From Bacteroidia bacterium (GTDB taxonomy: Bacteria; Bacteroidota; Bacteroidia; Chitinophagales; Saprospiraceae), in assembly GCA_030429045.1 (NCBI GenBank), contig JAUIEA010000017.1:1-44134 (forward strand): 44,134 bases of DNA, read 5' to 3'. Shown one piece after another: positions 34,692-43,825 of this stretch. The notes below the pieces were generated by a model. It searched no databases, was not told where the DNA came from, and was given only the letters and a program-made list of their open reading frames with translations. Position numbers and translations under genes: made by a program. Each line of letters opens with the position of its first letter. The first letter of the stretch is position 1.

Positions 34692-34761
34692 GGCAGATCA
34701 ATGAAGGCTATGCTCCCCGGATCGAGGTATTTGTGAATGCCAGAAAGTGGCTGGAGGGGTA
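34692..34761 (+). pseudogene. purL 3'-end fragment B
   Basis: About 70 bases match the last part of purL. The block GGATCGAGGTATTTGTGAAT and what follows encodes EVFVNARKWLEG in the purL frame, and the stop codon is lost (TAT). The upstream part (GGCAGATC then a gapped stretch) still aligns with purL but with indels. It shares with fragment A the bases AGTGGCTGGAGGGGTA, where purL has a different sequence, so the two fragments are closer to each other there than to the present purL. Confidence 0.75.
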
Positions 34762-34805
34762 TCCATCGAACCCAATGTAACTTATGCTTCCAGATGACGC
34801 ACGAG

Positions 34806-34839
34806 AAAGCCCCGAGGTCCGGCAGGATCTCGGGGCTTT
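34806..34839. terminator. Terminator hairpin near the end of the exported-protein gene
   Basis: An 11-bp stem (34806-34816 with 34829-34839, arm AAAGCCCCGAG) with a 12-base loop lies 22 bases past the stop of the minus-strand gene ending at 34861. A short T-run follows on each strand. Confidence 0.7.
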
Positions 34840-34860
34840 TCAAAAAGCTGAAGAGTTGAC

Positions 34861-35613
34861 CTATCTGTCGCTGCTCAGCTTCGAATTGTATACCCAGATC
34901 TCATCCCATTGGTCGGAAAAGATAGCTCTTGCATCATCCAGGAAAGATGTCCAGGAATTCTCGCCATGCTTGGCTTCGAATGCCTTTTTGAAGTCCATAT
35001 CCCGGTCCATTTCAGCCCATGAATCCATGTACATGCAGGTTGCCACGTGTCGGCCGATCTTGTTGCCCTGCCAGAATTCATTGTAGAATACGCCCCACTC
35101 CGGTCCGCCATCCGGCATGGACTTGATGGTCTCACTGATTTTGGTCATATGGGCATTCAGGCGATAGCCCTGGCCATCGTTGATCTCGTGATAACGCACA
35201 TAAATCAGCTTGGATGGTGCTGGGTCATCTTTGAAGTTGGAAAGCTTGGCATCGGTACGCCAGTATTCTCCCTGCTCGACTTTGGTAATATTCGGCATCA
35301 CCTTGTCGCGCCAGTCTTCGTCATGGCCTCCTTCGCTCGGACGCTTGTCCAGGTCAGGATAGGTCAGAGGTCCCATTACCCAGACCATTTTACCTGTGTT
35401 CGGGCCATTAGCCACATTATATACAGAGGCTCTGTGGGGAACAGTCTTATGGTAAGTCTTGTTGTGGCTGGCCATGGCTGTACCCAATGCCTTGAGATTG
35501 GCGGTGTTGGGCGTCAGGTAGATGGTTTGCCACATGGTGTACGATTCCTTTTCCTCCTGCGCCATCATCATAATGGGTAAGAGCAGGGCAAAGAGAAGCA
35601 TTTTCATTTTCAT
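34861..35613 (-). CDS. Exported protein of unknown function
   Basis: This 250-residue protein has a short signal peptide (MKMKMLLFALLLPIMMMAQ). Visible mature segments are SYTMWQTIYLTPNTANLKALGTAM, WVMGPLTYPDLDKRPSEGGHDEDW, YVRYHEINDGQGYRLNAHM and a C-terminal WDEIWVYNSKL. The alternation of strands with short helices and the paired YxxYH/VRYHEI segments may point to a ferredoxin-like (dimeric alpha-beta barrel) fold, but I cannot name a family. It appears to be a single-gene unit with its own terminator, between hipBA and a small gene on the opposite strand. No catalytic residues can be pointed out. Confidence 0.75.
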   Translation of the reverse strand: MKMKMLLFALLLPIMMMAQEEKESYTMWQTIYLTPNTANLKALGTAMASHNKTYHKTVPHRASVYNVANGPNTGKMVWVMGPLTYPDLDKRPSEGGHDEDWRDKVMPNITKVEQGEYWRTDAKLSNFKDDPAPSKLIYVRYHEINDGQGYRLNAHMTKISETIKSMPDGGPEWGVFYNEFWQGNKIGRHVATCMYMDSWAEMDRDMDFKKAFEAKHGENSWTSFLDDARAIFSDQWDEIWVYNSKLSSDR

Positions 35614-35891
35614 AGTGCTACATGTGTTAGGGTGAAAAATAAGATTAGAGTATACTATATGTGGGCCTATGGCCCGAATCAGTAAGATACGAAAATGCCA
35701 TGGGAAGGCGGGGGCTAATTTTGAAATCCGTTCTTATTTCGAGTCGATGTGATCAATGCCTGATCCCGAGCGGAGAACCTTTCTTAGAGCTATCATACTG
35801 ATCTCCAGACAGAAGTAGCATCTTCTTTGAGTGAATCCTTGTACATTCAGGTAAAATAACAGATCATCAACTTCATCAAATTGATTTCCGG

Positions 35892-36128
35892 ATGGCAAAG
35901 CGACAGATACCACCCCAGGCCCAGAAGAACAACCCTTTACATGGAATAAAGCTGGAGGATATGCTGAATCGACTGGTCGATGAATACGGTTGGGAAGAGC
36001 TGGGTCGGGAGATCAATATCCGGTGTTTCACCATAGATCCTTCCATCAAATCCAGCCTGGCCTTCCTGCGAAAGACGCCCTGGGCGAGGGAGAAGGTGGA
36101 GCAGTTGTACTTGTGGATGATCCGGTGA
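35892..36128 (+). CDS. VF530-family (DUF2132) small DNA-binding protein
   Basis: This 78-residue protein matches VF530/DUF2132 over nearly its whole length: [21 protein letters not shown], then [20 protein letters not shown] and [21 protein letters not shown]. The family is a small alpha-rich fold, suggested by structure to bind DNA; its cellular role is not known. The first ~12 residues ([12 protein letters not shown]) are basic. No signal peptide is present, so it is cytoplasmic. It stands alone: 278 bases separate it from the gene before it and 469 bases from the gene after it. Family is firm; function is not. Confidence 0.9.
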   Translation: MAKRQIPPQAQKNNPLHGIKLEDMLNRLVDEYGWEELGREINIRCFTIDPSIKSSLAFLRKTPWAREKVEQLYLWMIR

Positions 36129-36597
36129 GTAGCAGGGCTTCAGGACACGTTCATGAAGCTGCCTGGAAAGTCTGGCGGATCGGCAAATAATGCACCAGGG
36201 AGGAGTTTGATCTAGAACTCTCAGGCAGTAAAAAGGGATACTTCGATTGAATATTCTAGTGTTGTGAACAGGAAGTGCAAACTGCCGAGGGATGCGGGCG
36301 TTAAGTGCGGATCCGGGATTATCGATGTTGGCATTGGTGAGATAGACCGCATGCATTCGTTTCATTGAACTAAGGGAGGTTCGGACAAATGTCGGCAGCC
36401 ATGAGGCACATAGTGTCAATTCTGGAGATGAAAACGAACGCTTGGAAAGGGGAGAACACGATCCATCAGTCCAAAGTTGGCAGAGCTTTGACCCAGTACT
36501 GCCTTCTGCTGTCAGCCGGATGCTGTCAGGAAAGCAATCGTATCATTAAATAATATTCAGTATTTTAAATCTCTTTTTTATCAAGGATTCGGCGGAT
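36129..36597. other. 469-base gap without a recognised gene
   Basis: I see no convincing gene, tRNA or mobile element here. The minus strand stays open from 36419 down through the VF530 gene (to 35937), but that frame covers a real gene on the other strand and shows no family or signal I recognise. The last ~60 bases before the CHAT gene (36541-36597) are A+T-rich and likely hold its promoter. Confidence 0.5.
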
Positions 36598-39500
36598 ATG
36601 AAGTTTTTGCCCATTTTTTTCGCAATCCTTTGTTGCCTTGATCTTTCAGCTCAGGAGACCAGGACATCAACGGAATATACTGATTGGGAAGTACAAATTA
36701 ATAACGGCCTGGCAATTGCCAAGAAGGGTGAGTTTCTGCGCGCCGAGCAATATCTGGATTCCATAGCTGCCGTGATCCGGGATAGCTTGGGAGGCGATCA
36801 TCCATTGCTTGGCCTGGATTATCATTATGCCGGGTTGGTCCGCCATTATCAGGGGCATTATCAGGAAGCTATTCAATATTATGAGAAGGCCTGCGGCATT
36901 TGGGATGGTCTGGAACCATATCCGCCTAAACGATCCTCCACGATCAACAATCTGGCAGCAGCCTATTTTTCTCTTGGAAATTTTCCAAAGGCAGAACCTC
37001 TTTATCGGGAAGCCTTGCAGGACCTCGAAATCCGCGGTGATCGTGGATCGATCACATATGCGACAATCGAGGATAATCTGGGCATCGTGTACAAAGAACT
37101 GGGCCGGTTTGAGGATGCCATTTTCATGACTTCAGATGCGCTCCAAATTCGGAATAAATTACTCGGGACTGATCATGTTGAGTATTTGCGAAACAAGATC
37201 AACCTGGCGAACATATTCAGGGATCAGGGAAATTACAGGCAAGCTGAAACGCTCTTGTTGGAAGTCAAGGAAGTCTATCAGGAAAAGGGTACACCCCAGA
37301 CAAAAGACCTGGCATATGCCTGGACCTCCCTGGGTAACTTGTACTATAAGATAGGTTTTTATGATCTCGCTGAACGGTATATGGTCGAAGTGACCCGTGT
37401 CATACAATCTCTATTCGGGGATACGCATCTTGAATATGGAATAGCGCTGAAAAATCTCGGGTCTTTCTATCAGGGTATCGGGCTTTCATCCAAGTCGGAA
37501 GCAGCTTTTCGCAAGGCACTGGATGTCATGCGGGCGGATCGGAACCAGCTATCCATTCATTATGCGATTACCCTGTCGGAAATGACAAAAAGCCTGGTGG
37601 AGTCGGGCGATCCATTGGCGGCATTGTCCGGTTTGAAATTAGCAGGTCAAATCATGGATACTCTTGGTGTCAGTGGAACGGCCGAGCGTGCAGGTATATG
37701 GATCAATCTTGGGGAGATCTATCTGTCCATGTCGGACCTGGATTCAGCAACTGTAGCTGCCCAAAAGGGTGTGGCTATTTTCGAAGATGTACTTCATGAC
37801 ACCATTCATGAATTTTATCTGAACGGCTTACACACGTTGTCAAAGATCGGGTTCAAGCAGGGAAACATCCAGGAGGTCCGAGAGCTGGTGGGTCGAATGG
37901 GCATTGCGGTTCAAAGTCATTATCAACCTCTTCACCGGATTTATCGGATCTGGTTGGCTGATAACGTGAAGCTCGCGCTCCTGGCAGGAGAAGAGGAACA
38001 GATTGGTCCATTATTAAAGGCATTTATTCTGAATGGCCGGCAACAGATCGAACAGGGATTTCAATACCTTTCTTCCAATGAACTGGAATCTTATCTCCTG
38101 TCGTTTTCCAATGACCTGGATCTGTTACTGAATTATCTCACTTCTACAGGCCGGCAGGAGGATGATGGATTAACCAGATTGGCTGCAGAGATGACATCCT
38201 ATTATAAGGGAGTTCTGGACCGGTCTGTGACTGCTTTTCAAAACAGGATCAATTCAGATTCGACCAATGCACAATTGCTGGAATCACTTCGATTGCTCCA
38301 TCGACAGAAAGATCGGCTGTCCTTTTCCGGAAACATCAGTGCACAAGTGATCCGCCTGGCTGAAAAAATTGATTCCCTTGAAAAAAGAATTAATCTTTCC
38401 ATGCAGGGTGAGGCGTTCTCCTCAAAAACGTTTGATGTTCATGAGATCCAGAACAGGCTTCAACCAGGTGAAGCAGTTGTCGACTTCGTTTCCTATCGGA
38501 ATGATGAAAATCAACCCGATGAACGGGAGTATCTGGCATTCGTTACACGATACGACCAATCAGAACCTGAATGGATCAGAATAGGGCCAGAGTCGGCAAT
38601 ATTACAAATGGTTTCAGGTGGACAAGCATCTTCGGGCGAAAATATCTATACGCGTGGTCTGGTTCCGGCCGCACCCGGCTCCTGGGTCGGATTGTATGAC
38701 CTTATATGGCGACCACTTCTTCCTTCCCTTGCAGGTATTCACAAGCTCTATTTATCTCCGGAGGGAATCTTGCACCGGATCAATTTCAATGCATTGCCTG
38801 TATCCGGAGACCTTATTCTGGGAGACGAGATTGAGATTTGGCGATTGAGCTCTTCTCAAAAGGTGGGTCAACTTCCCGACCTGGGTTTGACGAATGACAA
38901 GGTAGTCCTGATCGGGGGGCTGACCTTTTACAGCCATTCTCAGAATGGGTCATCGACATTATCCGATGTTCATGCGAATCCGTATAGCTGGCCCTCCTTG
39001 CCGGGGACAGCCATTGAAGTAAAGCAAATTGCCAAAATATTCAATGGGCAGGGAAGGCAGTCGAGTATGTTGACCCGAGATATGGCGAAGGAATCAGACT
39101 TGATCAGGGAAATTGACTCGGGAACAGCATTCAGTGTTATTCATATTGCGACTCACGGATTTGCCATTGATCCTGTTCGCACGGAAAACCAGAGAAGCTC
39201 CAATGAAAGAGACGAGCCGTATCACGGCAATCCAATGGCTAGTTCAGGGTTGCTTCTTTCAGGTGGCGGCGATGCCTGGAATGCGTACAGTGGATTGGGT
39301 GTCCCCGGAGGAGATGGGATACTGACGGCTTTAGAGATCAGCCACCATCACCTCAATGGTCATCCATTGGTTGTACTATCCGCTTGCGAAACAGGATTGG
39401 GTCGAATTGGAGGACGAGAGGGTGTTTTTGGTTTGCAACGCGCATTTCGCCAGGCAGGCGCCAGGGCTATTCTCATGAGCCTGTGGTCCGTACCTGACCA

Positions 39501-39648
39501 TCATACCCAAGAGATGATGGTCCAGTTTTATCATTTTCTATTGGTCGAGAATCTTCCCATTCCCACCGCATTCAGGCATGCGCAGGCAGTCATGCGGGAT
39601 CGATATGACTCCCCGTACTATTGGGCGGGGTTTATTCTTCAGATATAG
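36598..39648 (+). CDS. Exported TPR-CHAT protein (caspase-like protease fold)
   Basis: The 1016-residue protein starts with a signal peptide (MKFLPIFFAILCCLDLSAQ), so it acts outside the cytoplasm. Residues ~25-480 are tetratricopeptide repeats (NNGLAIAKKGEFLRAEQYLDS, YQEAIQYYEKACGIW, LAAAYFSLGNFPKAEPLYREAL, and others), with a helical linker to about 640. The C-terminal part (about 690-1016) is a CHAT domain with the caspase-type dyad His853 (HIATHGFA) and Cys930 (LSACETG), followed by GVFGLQRAFRQAGARAILMSLW. CHAT proteins are cysteine peptidases or peptidase-like sensors; whether this one cuts peptides cannot be read from the sequence, but both catalytic residues are present. It converges with mnmE, the two stops lying 19 bases apart. 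No dedicated effector partner is visible beside it. Confidence 0.93.
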   Translation: MKFLPIFFAILCCLDLSAQETRTSTEYTDWEVQINNGLAIAKKGEFLRAEQYLDSIAAVIRDSLGGDHPLLGLDYHYAGLVRHYQGHYQEAIQYYEKACGIWDGLEPYPPKRSSTINNLAAAYFSLGNFPKAEPLYREALQDLEIRGDRGSITYATIEDNLGIVYKELGRFEDAIFMTSDALQIRNKLLGTDHVEYLRNKINLANIFRDQGNYRQAETLLLEVKEVYQEKGTPQTKDLAYAWTSLGNLYYKIGFYDLAERYMVEVTRVIQSLFGDTHLEYGIALKNLGSFYQGIGLSSKSEAAFRKALDVMRADRNQLSIHYAITLSEMTKSLVESGDPLAALSGLKLAGQIMDTLGVSGTAERAGIWINLGEIYLSMSDLDSATVAAQKGVAIFEDVLHDTIHEFYLNGLHTLSKIGFKQGNIQEVRELVGRMGIAVQSHYQPLHRIYRIWLADNVKLALLAGEEEQIGPLLKAFILNGRQQIEQGFQYLSSNELESYLLSFSNDLDLLLNYLTSTGRQEDDGLTRLAAEMTSYYKGVLDRSVTAFQNRINSDSTNAQLLESLRLLHRQKDRLSFSGNISAQVIRLAEKIDSLEKRINLSMQGEAFSSKTFDVHEIQNRLQPGEAVVDFVSYRNDENQPDEREYLAFVTRYDQSEPEWIRIGPESAILQMVSGGQASSGENIYTRGLVPAAPGSWVGLYDLIWRPLLPSLAGIHKLYLSPEGILHRINFNALPVSGDLILGDEIEIWRLSSSQKVGQLPDLGLTNDKVVLIGGLTFYSHSQNGSSTLSDVHANPYSWPSLPGTAIEVKQIAKIFNGQGRQSSMLTRDMAKESDLIREIDSGTAFSVIHIATHGFAIDPVRTENQRSSNERDEPYHGNPMASSGLLLSGGGDAWNAYSGLGVPGGDGILTALEISHHHLNGHPLVVLSACETGLGRIGGREGVFGLQRAFRQAGARAILMSLWSVPDHHTQEMMVQFYHFLLVENLPIPTAFRHAQAVMRDRYDSPYYWAGFILQI

Positions 39649-39667
39649 GAACGGATTTAGAAATAGA

Positions 39668-41062
39668 TCACTTTCCGATACAGAACTTCCCAAAAATATT
39701 GGCCAGCAGGTCATCCGTTGTCACTTGACCCGTAATTTCACCCAGGTGAAATAACGCCTGCCGGATATCCTCAGCCAGCAGGTCGCCAGAGAGGCCGGAA
39801 TCCAGGCCCTTTAACGCCGTTTCCAAAGCACTGCCTGCACGATACAAGGCCTCGGCATGACGGGCATTGCTGACCAGGACATCCTCTTCCGGTCGGGCGC
39901 CAGCCAGGGCAGCGGCATAGAGTTTCTCTTTCAGGTAAGGGATGTTCTGCGCGTTTTTGGCGGAGATGGGAATGACATGGTCTGGTCCGACCCATTCAGA
40001 GTGGAATTCCTCGGGTTTGGTCCAGGGGTTGAGGTCCATCTTGTTGGGCGCCAGCAAAATGGTCAATCCCTCGCGGGCCAGTTTTTGCAGGTCTCCGGCA
40101 ACCTCTTCAGCGGTAGTGTCCAGCACATCAAAAACATAGATCAGAATGGCCGATTCCCGGATCTTTTCCAGGGTCCGACTCACCCCGATGGCTTCGATCT
40201 GATCCTGGGCCTCCCGGATGCCCGCAGTATCAATGAGACGAAAACGAATCCCCTGGATGGTCAGGCTTTCCTCAATGGTGTCGCGGGTGGTGCCCGCAAT
40301 TTCACTGACGATGGCTCTTTCTTCTTCGAGCAGGGCGTTCAGCAGGGTGGATTTTCCGGCATTGGGTCGTCCGGCCAGCACCGTATTCACCCCTTCCTTC
40401 ATGGCATTGCCCAACTGAAAGCTGTCACTCAGATGGCGGATGGTCGTGAGGATGCGCTGGATCAACTGACGCAACTGGTCACGGTTGGCAAACTCCACAT
40501 CCTCTTCGCTGAAGTCCAGTTCCAGCTCGATCAGACTGGCAAAATGGATCAGCTCTTCACGCAGATCCTTGATCTGACGTGAAATGCCTCCCCGCATCTG
40601 CCGGATGGCAACCTCGTGAGCGGATTGATGGGTCGAAGCGATCAGGTCAGCGACAGCCTCTGCCTGGGCGAGATCCATCTTCCCATGCAGGAAGGCCCGC
40701 TGGGTAAATTCGCCCGGTTTGGCCAGCCGTATGCCATTCCGTACCAGAAGTTGCAAGACTTCCTGAAGGATATAGGGTGATCCATGACAGCTGATCTCCA
40801 CGATGTCTTCACCGGTGAAGGAATGGGGTGCCCGAAAAAGGGCGACAACTACCTCATCCAGGGTATGCTCCTCCTCATCGACGATGCGGCCATAATGCAG
40901 GGTGTACCCGGGTTGCGTCATCAAGTTCTTCCCCTTGAAGATCCGGTCGGTCAGTTCGATGGCTCTGGACCCGCTCACTCGGATCACGCCGAGAGCGCCC
41001 ACACCGGGAGGGGTGCTGAGTGCCGCAATGGTGTCTGAAAAAGAATGAGCGTCGCTATGCAT
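39668..41062 (-). CDS. mnmE: tRNA-modification GTPase MnmE
   Basis: The 464-residue protein has all MnmE landmarks: an N-terminal formyl-folate-binding domain (DTIAALSTPPGVGALGVIRVSG at 10-31), a helical domain, and a G domain with GRPNAGKST (231-239), TTRDT (258-262), DTAG (278-281) and NKMD (340-343). It ends in the conserved CIGK, the redox- and function-related Cys being 461. With MnmG it installs the aminomethyl group on uridine 34 of certain tRNAs, in the cytoplasm. Length is normal for the family. It is divergent from the next gene, separated from it by 117 bases. A housekeeping gene and a good anchor for the window. Confidence 0.98.
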   Translation of the reverse strand: MHSDAHSFSDTIAALSTPPGVGALGVIRVSGSRAIELTDRIFKGKNLMTQPGYTLHYGRIVDEEEHTLDEVVVALFRAPHSFTGEDIVEISCHGSPYILQEVLQLLVRNGIRLAKPGEFTQRAFLHGKMDLAQAEAVADLIASTHQSAHEVAIRQMRGGISRQIKDLREELIHFASLIELELDFSEEDVEFANRDQLRQLIQRILTTIRHLSDSFQLGNAMKEGVNTVLAGRPNAGKSTLLNALLEEERAIVSEIAGTTRDTIEESLTIQGIRFRLIDTAGIREAQDQIEAIGVSRTLEKIRESAILIYVFDVLDTTAEEVAGDLQKLAREGLTILLAPNKMDLNPWTKPEEFHSEWVGPDHVIPISAKNAQNIPYLKEKLYAAALAGARPEEDVLVSNARHAEALYRAGSALETALKGLDSGLSGDLLAEDIRQALFHLGEITGQVTTDDLLANIFGKFCIGK

Positions 41063-41179
41063 AGGACGGTGAAATTACGAATCCTGCGATTGGCGAACCG
41101 CCTGGCCATTGCCCGAAAATTTCAGGGGGCGGATCCGGATCACTGAGCAATGCCCACGGAGTGCTGTAACTTGGCAGCC

Positions 41180-42304
41180 ATGGTACAGAGACGCGTTCAC
41201 CTCATTTCATTTGATGTTCCGTATCCTCCGGACTATGGCGGGATCATGGACACCTATTACAGGTGTGTGGCCCTGACCAAGATGGGGGTGGAAGTGGTCT
41301 TGCATTGCTATCAGTACGGCCGGCCGGAACGCAAGGAATTGGAAGCGGTCTCGGCCGAGGTCTATTATTACCCCCGCAAGAAGCGCACTGGCCTGTTTTC
41401 CTTACGGACCCCTCATATTGTCGGTTCACGGAAAGATCCAACCCTCCTGGCCAGACTCCTGGAGGATGATGCCCCGATCTTGTTTGAAGGCCTGCACACC
41501 ACCGCCTTCCTGGACCATCCAGACCTGGCCAAACGGATCAAGGTGGTTCGCATGCACAATATCGAACAGGATTATTATCGGAAACTGGGCGAGCAGGAAT
41601 CCAATCCGTTGAAAAAGATCTATTGTGCGCTGGAGGCCAGGCGACTGACCCGCTTTGAACCCATCCTGAAGCATGCAGATTATATTGCAACTGTGTCTGA
41701 AGCAGATACCTTCGAACTGGCCACCCGTTATGGAGATCGGGTGGTGGAGGTGGCAAGTTTTCATCCCTACGATGACGTATCGGGGAGCTTGGGAAAAGGC
41801 GCCTATGCCTTTTATCACGCCAACCTGTCAGTGGTTGAAAACCACAGGGCTGCACTCTGGCTGATCCAGGATGTCTTTGATCAACTGGATTACCCCCTGG
41901 TCATTGCCGGGCGTAACCCTTTTGCGTCATTGAACCGGGCCGCAAAGCCATTTCCCTGGATCCGAATCATTGCCAATCCCGGGCAGGTCGAAATGGAGAC
42001 CTTGTTGCGCGATGCACAGATGTTGGTGATCCCGACATTCCAGGCCACCGGTCTGAAGCTGAAACTACTGACCAGCCTGTTCAAGGGACGACATGTCCTG
42101 ACCACTGACGAGATGGTCAGAGGCACCGGATTGCGCAGCCTCTGTACGGTCGAAAATGATCCGGTGATCTTTCGCCGGCAGGTAGCTACGTTCGGGGAAC
42201 TGCCTTTTACCCAGGCCATTCGCGACCTGCGGAAGGCAGTGCTGGTGCCCCGGTTCGACAACACTGCAAATGCCGAAAAACTGATCCGTCTGCTCGGGTT
42301 ATAG
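41180..42304 (+). CDS. Glycosyltransferase-like protein (GT4/GT-B fold)
   Basis: I chose the ATG at 41180 (MVQRRVHLISFDVPYPPDYGG), giving 374 residues; an ATG at 41150 would add ten residues that do not fit the first strand. The opening strand-turn, VPYPPDYGGIMDTYYRCVALTKMG, is typical of GT-B glycosyltransferases, followed by RMHNIEQDYYRKLG and an ATVSEAD segment. The C-terminal half has IIANPGQVEMETLLRDAQMLVIPTFQATGLKLKLL, the pattern of a donor-binding half where usual members have EXXXXXXXE; that motif is not clean here. It probably moves a sugar onto a lipid or polysaccharide carrier. Sugar and acceptor are unknown. A strong terminator follows at 42305. Confidence 0.75.
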   Translation: MVQRRVHLISFDVPYPPDYGGIMDTYYRCVALTKMGVEVVLHCYQYGRPERKELEAVSAEVYYYPRKKRTGLFSLRTPHIVGSRKDPTLLARLLEDDAPILFEGLHTTAFLDHPDLAKRIKVVRMHNIEQDYYRKLGEQESNPLKKIYCALEARRLTRFEPILKHADYIATVSEADTFELATRYGDRVVEVASFHPYDDVSGSLGKGAYAFYHANLSVVENHRAALWLIQDVFDQLDYPLVIAGRNPFASLNRAAKPFPWIRIIANPGQVEMETLLRDAQMLVIPTFQATGLKLKLLTSLFKGRHVLTTDEMVRGTGLRSLCTVENDPVIFRRQVATFGELPFTQAIRDLRKAVLVPRFDNTANAEKLIRLLGL

Positions 42305-42339
42305 AAAAAGCCCCCCGTCGTGAGACGGGGGGCTTTTTT
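42305..42339. terminator. Bidirectional terminator
   Basis: A 15-bp stem (42305-42319 with 42324-42338), GTGA loop and flanking A and T runs form a textbook intrinsic terminator. It serves the glycosyltransferase gene (+) and the SusD gene (-). Confidence 0.9.
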
Positions 42340-42399
42340 AATGAGATGAAATCTGTTGAGCGGACCCGGCAAGCCGATGTCTACCCGATCGGGTTCATC

Positions 42400-43800
42400 T
42401 TACTCATCCCACCATACAGGAACGGTAATGTCAGAATTCACCTGTGCGTTGGTGTTGTACTGACGCTCTTCCTGAGAGGTTGGCAAACGACGTGGAATAG
42501 CGGTAACGCCATTCGCAGCACCATTTGGATTTGGTGTCAATGCCGGAATATTGGTCCGGCGCCAGTCCGTCCAGGTTTCCGCCTGTGTGAACATGGCCAC
42601 ATACTTGTGGGTCATGATCTTTTCCATGGTGATGGTCGCAGCAGTTTCACTGGCCTGAGCATCCACATAAGCCTGCGGAGCCGGAGAACCGGTGACCTGT
42701 TCAACATGCGCTTTGATGGCATCATTGTGAGCGGTAGCCGCACGATCAGGATTTCCCGCACGCATGGCAGCTTCAGCTTCGATGAACTTCGCTTCCGCGA
42801 AGGTCACCAGAGGTGTTGAAGATGTTTCGCTGGCAAAATATGCACCGACATTGGATGTGGTCACATCTACATCGCCAATGGCTGTACCTGAATATCCACC
42901 GTTGTCATCCACACTGGCATAGAACGGAAGACGTGGGTCACCGATAGCGGCCAGAAGATCCATAAATGGCTTGGACATTTTGATGTAATTCGCACGTGCA
43001 GTACCGTAGGCATACCACTGGTTCAGGGAGTTACCATCACCGGGGAAGAATGCGTTGCAATCAGCTGCAGCGCTGGTGAAACCAGCAGCGTAGGCGTTGT
43101 CCAATGCAGTCAGTGCAGCAGTAGCTGAACCGGCAGCATCGCGCTTGCTCAGGTGATTGGCATAACGAGCCTTCAGGACATGAGCTGTTGCCAACCAGGC
43201 AGCAGCATCGCCGTTGAAGATCAGGTCATCCGTGCCAGGAAGGATCGCATTGTCTCCTTCGGCAGCGCCCAGGTCCGTGATCGCACCATCCAGAAGAGCC
43301 TGGATATTGGTATAGATACTTTCCTGACTGTCATAAGCTGGATTCCAGTTGGCTTCACCAAGCTCACCCTGTCCGGCTTCTGAATTGGGAACATCGCCCC
43401 AAAGGTCAGTCGTCAAACCGAGGTTCATCGCTTTCATGACACGAGCAATACCGCGATAATACGGGTTGGCATCGCCAGCCGTTGTCATCAGGATATTACA
43501 GTCATTCATCACAGAATAGAGAGATGCCCACTCGTTGGTCACGTCACCTTCCAGAATAGAATAGTCGGAACGCTCCTGAGCTTGAAACTGGACACCAGTT
43601 GTCTGCTGCATCAGATTTGTAGGCAGGCGCGCCATTTCGCCACCGAAGTGGGCAAATGAAGCGACCTGGATCACCGTCGTCAGGAGTGCCGCATTGGACT
43701 CCGTCGGACTATTTGGGGAGAACTCGTATCCGTCGACATACTTGCTGCAGGAACCTGCAACAAATGCAACGGCCAAGATCATAATGAGAACTTTTTTCAT
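42400..43800 (-). CDS. SusD/RagB-family outer-membrane lipoprotein
   Basis: I chose the ATG at 43800 (MKKVLIMILAVAFVAGSCSKY), which gives a lipobox VAGSC with Cys18 and a 466-residue protein; the reading open to 43911 would overlap the SusC gene. The mature part matches the SusD-like_2 type: YEFSPNSPTESNAALLTTVIQ, MNDCNILM, GIARVMKAMNLGLTTDLWGDVP, AAAWLATAHVLKARYANHL, and a late FIEAEAAMRAG and WTDWRRTNIPALTP. It caps the partner SusC channel and binds its substrate at the cell surface. The SusC gene ends 25 bases upstream, the standard gene order. The substrate cannot be told; this subfamily includes both glycan and peptide uptake pairs. Confidence 0.92.
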   Translation of the reverse strand: MKKVLIMILAVAFVAGSCSKYVDGYEFSPNSPTESNAALLTTVIQVASFAHFGGEMARLPTNLMQQTTGVQFQAQERSDYSILEGDVTNEWASLYSVMNDCNILMTTAGDANPYYRGIARVMKAMNLGLTTDLWGDVPNSEAGQGELGEANWNPAYDSQESIYTNIQALLDGAITDLGAAEGDNAILPGTDDLIFNGDAAAWLATAHVLKARYANHLSKRDAAGSATAALTALDNAYAAGFTSAAADCNAFFPGDGNSLNQWYAYGTARANYIKMSKPFMDLLAAIGDPRLPFYASVDDNGGYSGTAIGDVDVTTSNVGAYFASETSSTPLVTFAEAKFIEAEAAMRAGNPDRAATAHNDAIKAHVEQVTGSPAPQAYVDAQASETAATITMEKIMTHKYVAMFTQAETWTDWRRTNIPALTPNPNGAANGVTAIPRRLPTSQEERQYNTNAQVNSDITVPVWWDE

Positions 43801-43825
43801 AATAACATTCACTTTTAGGTGAGGA

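Noticed and set aside
26882-34761. An integrase, transposase or tRNA that would explain the purL-tail repeats
   Set aside because: I looked between the repeats and found only the two T9SS cargo genes, hipBA and decayed sequence. The integration idea therefore rests on the repeats alone.
35937-36419. 160-codon open frame on the minus strand
   Set aside because: Half of it is antisense to the VF530 gene, which is a firm match, and the rest shows no signal peptide, domain or start context.
36598-39648. TPR-CHAT protein as a CRISPR-associated (Craspase) component
   Set aside because: No cas genes or CRISPR repeats are in the window, and the signal peptide argues for export.
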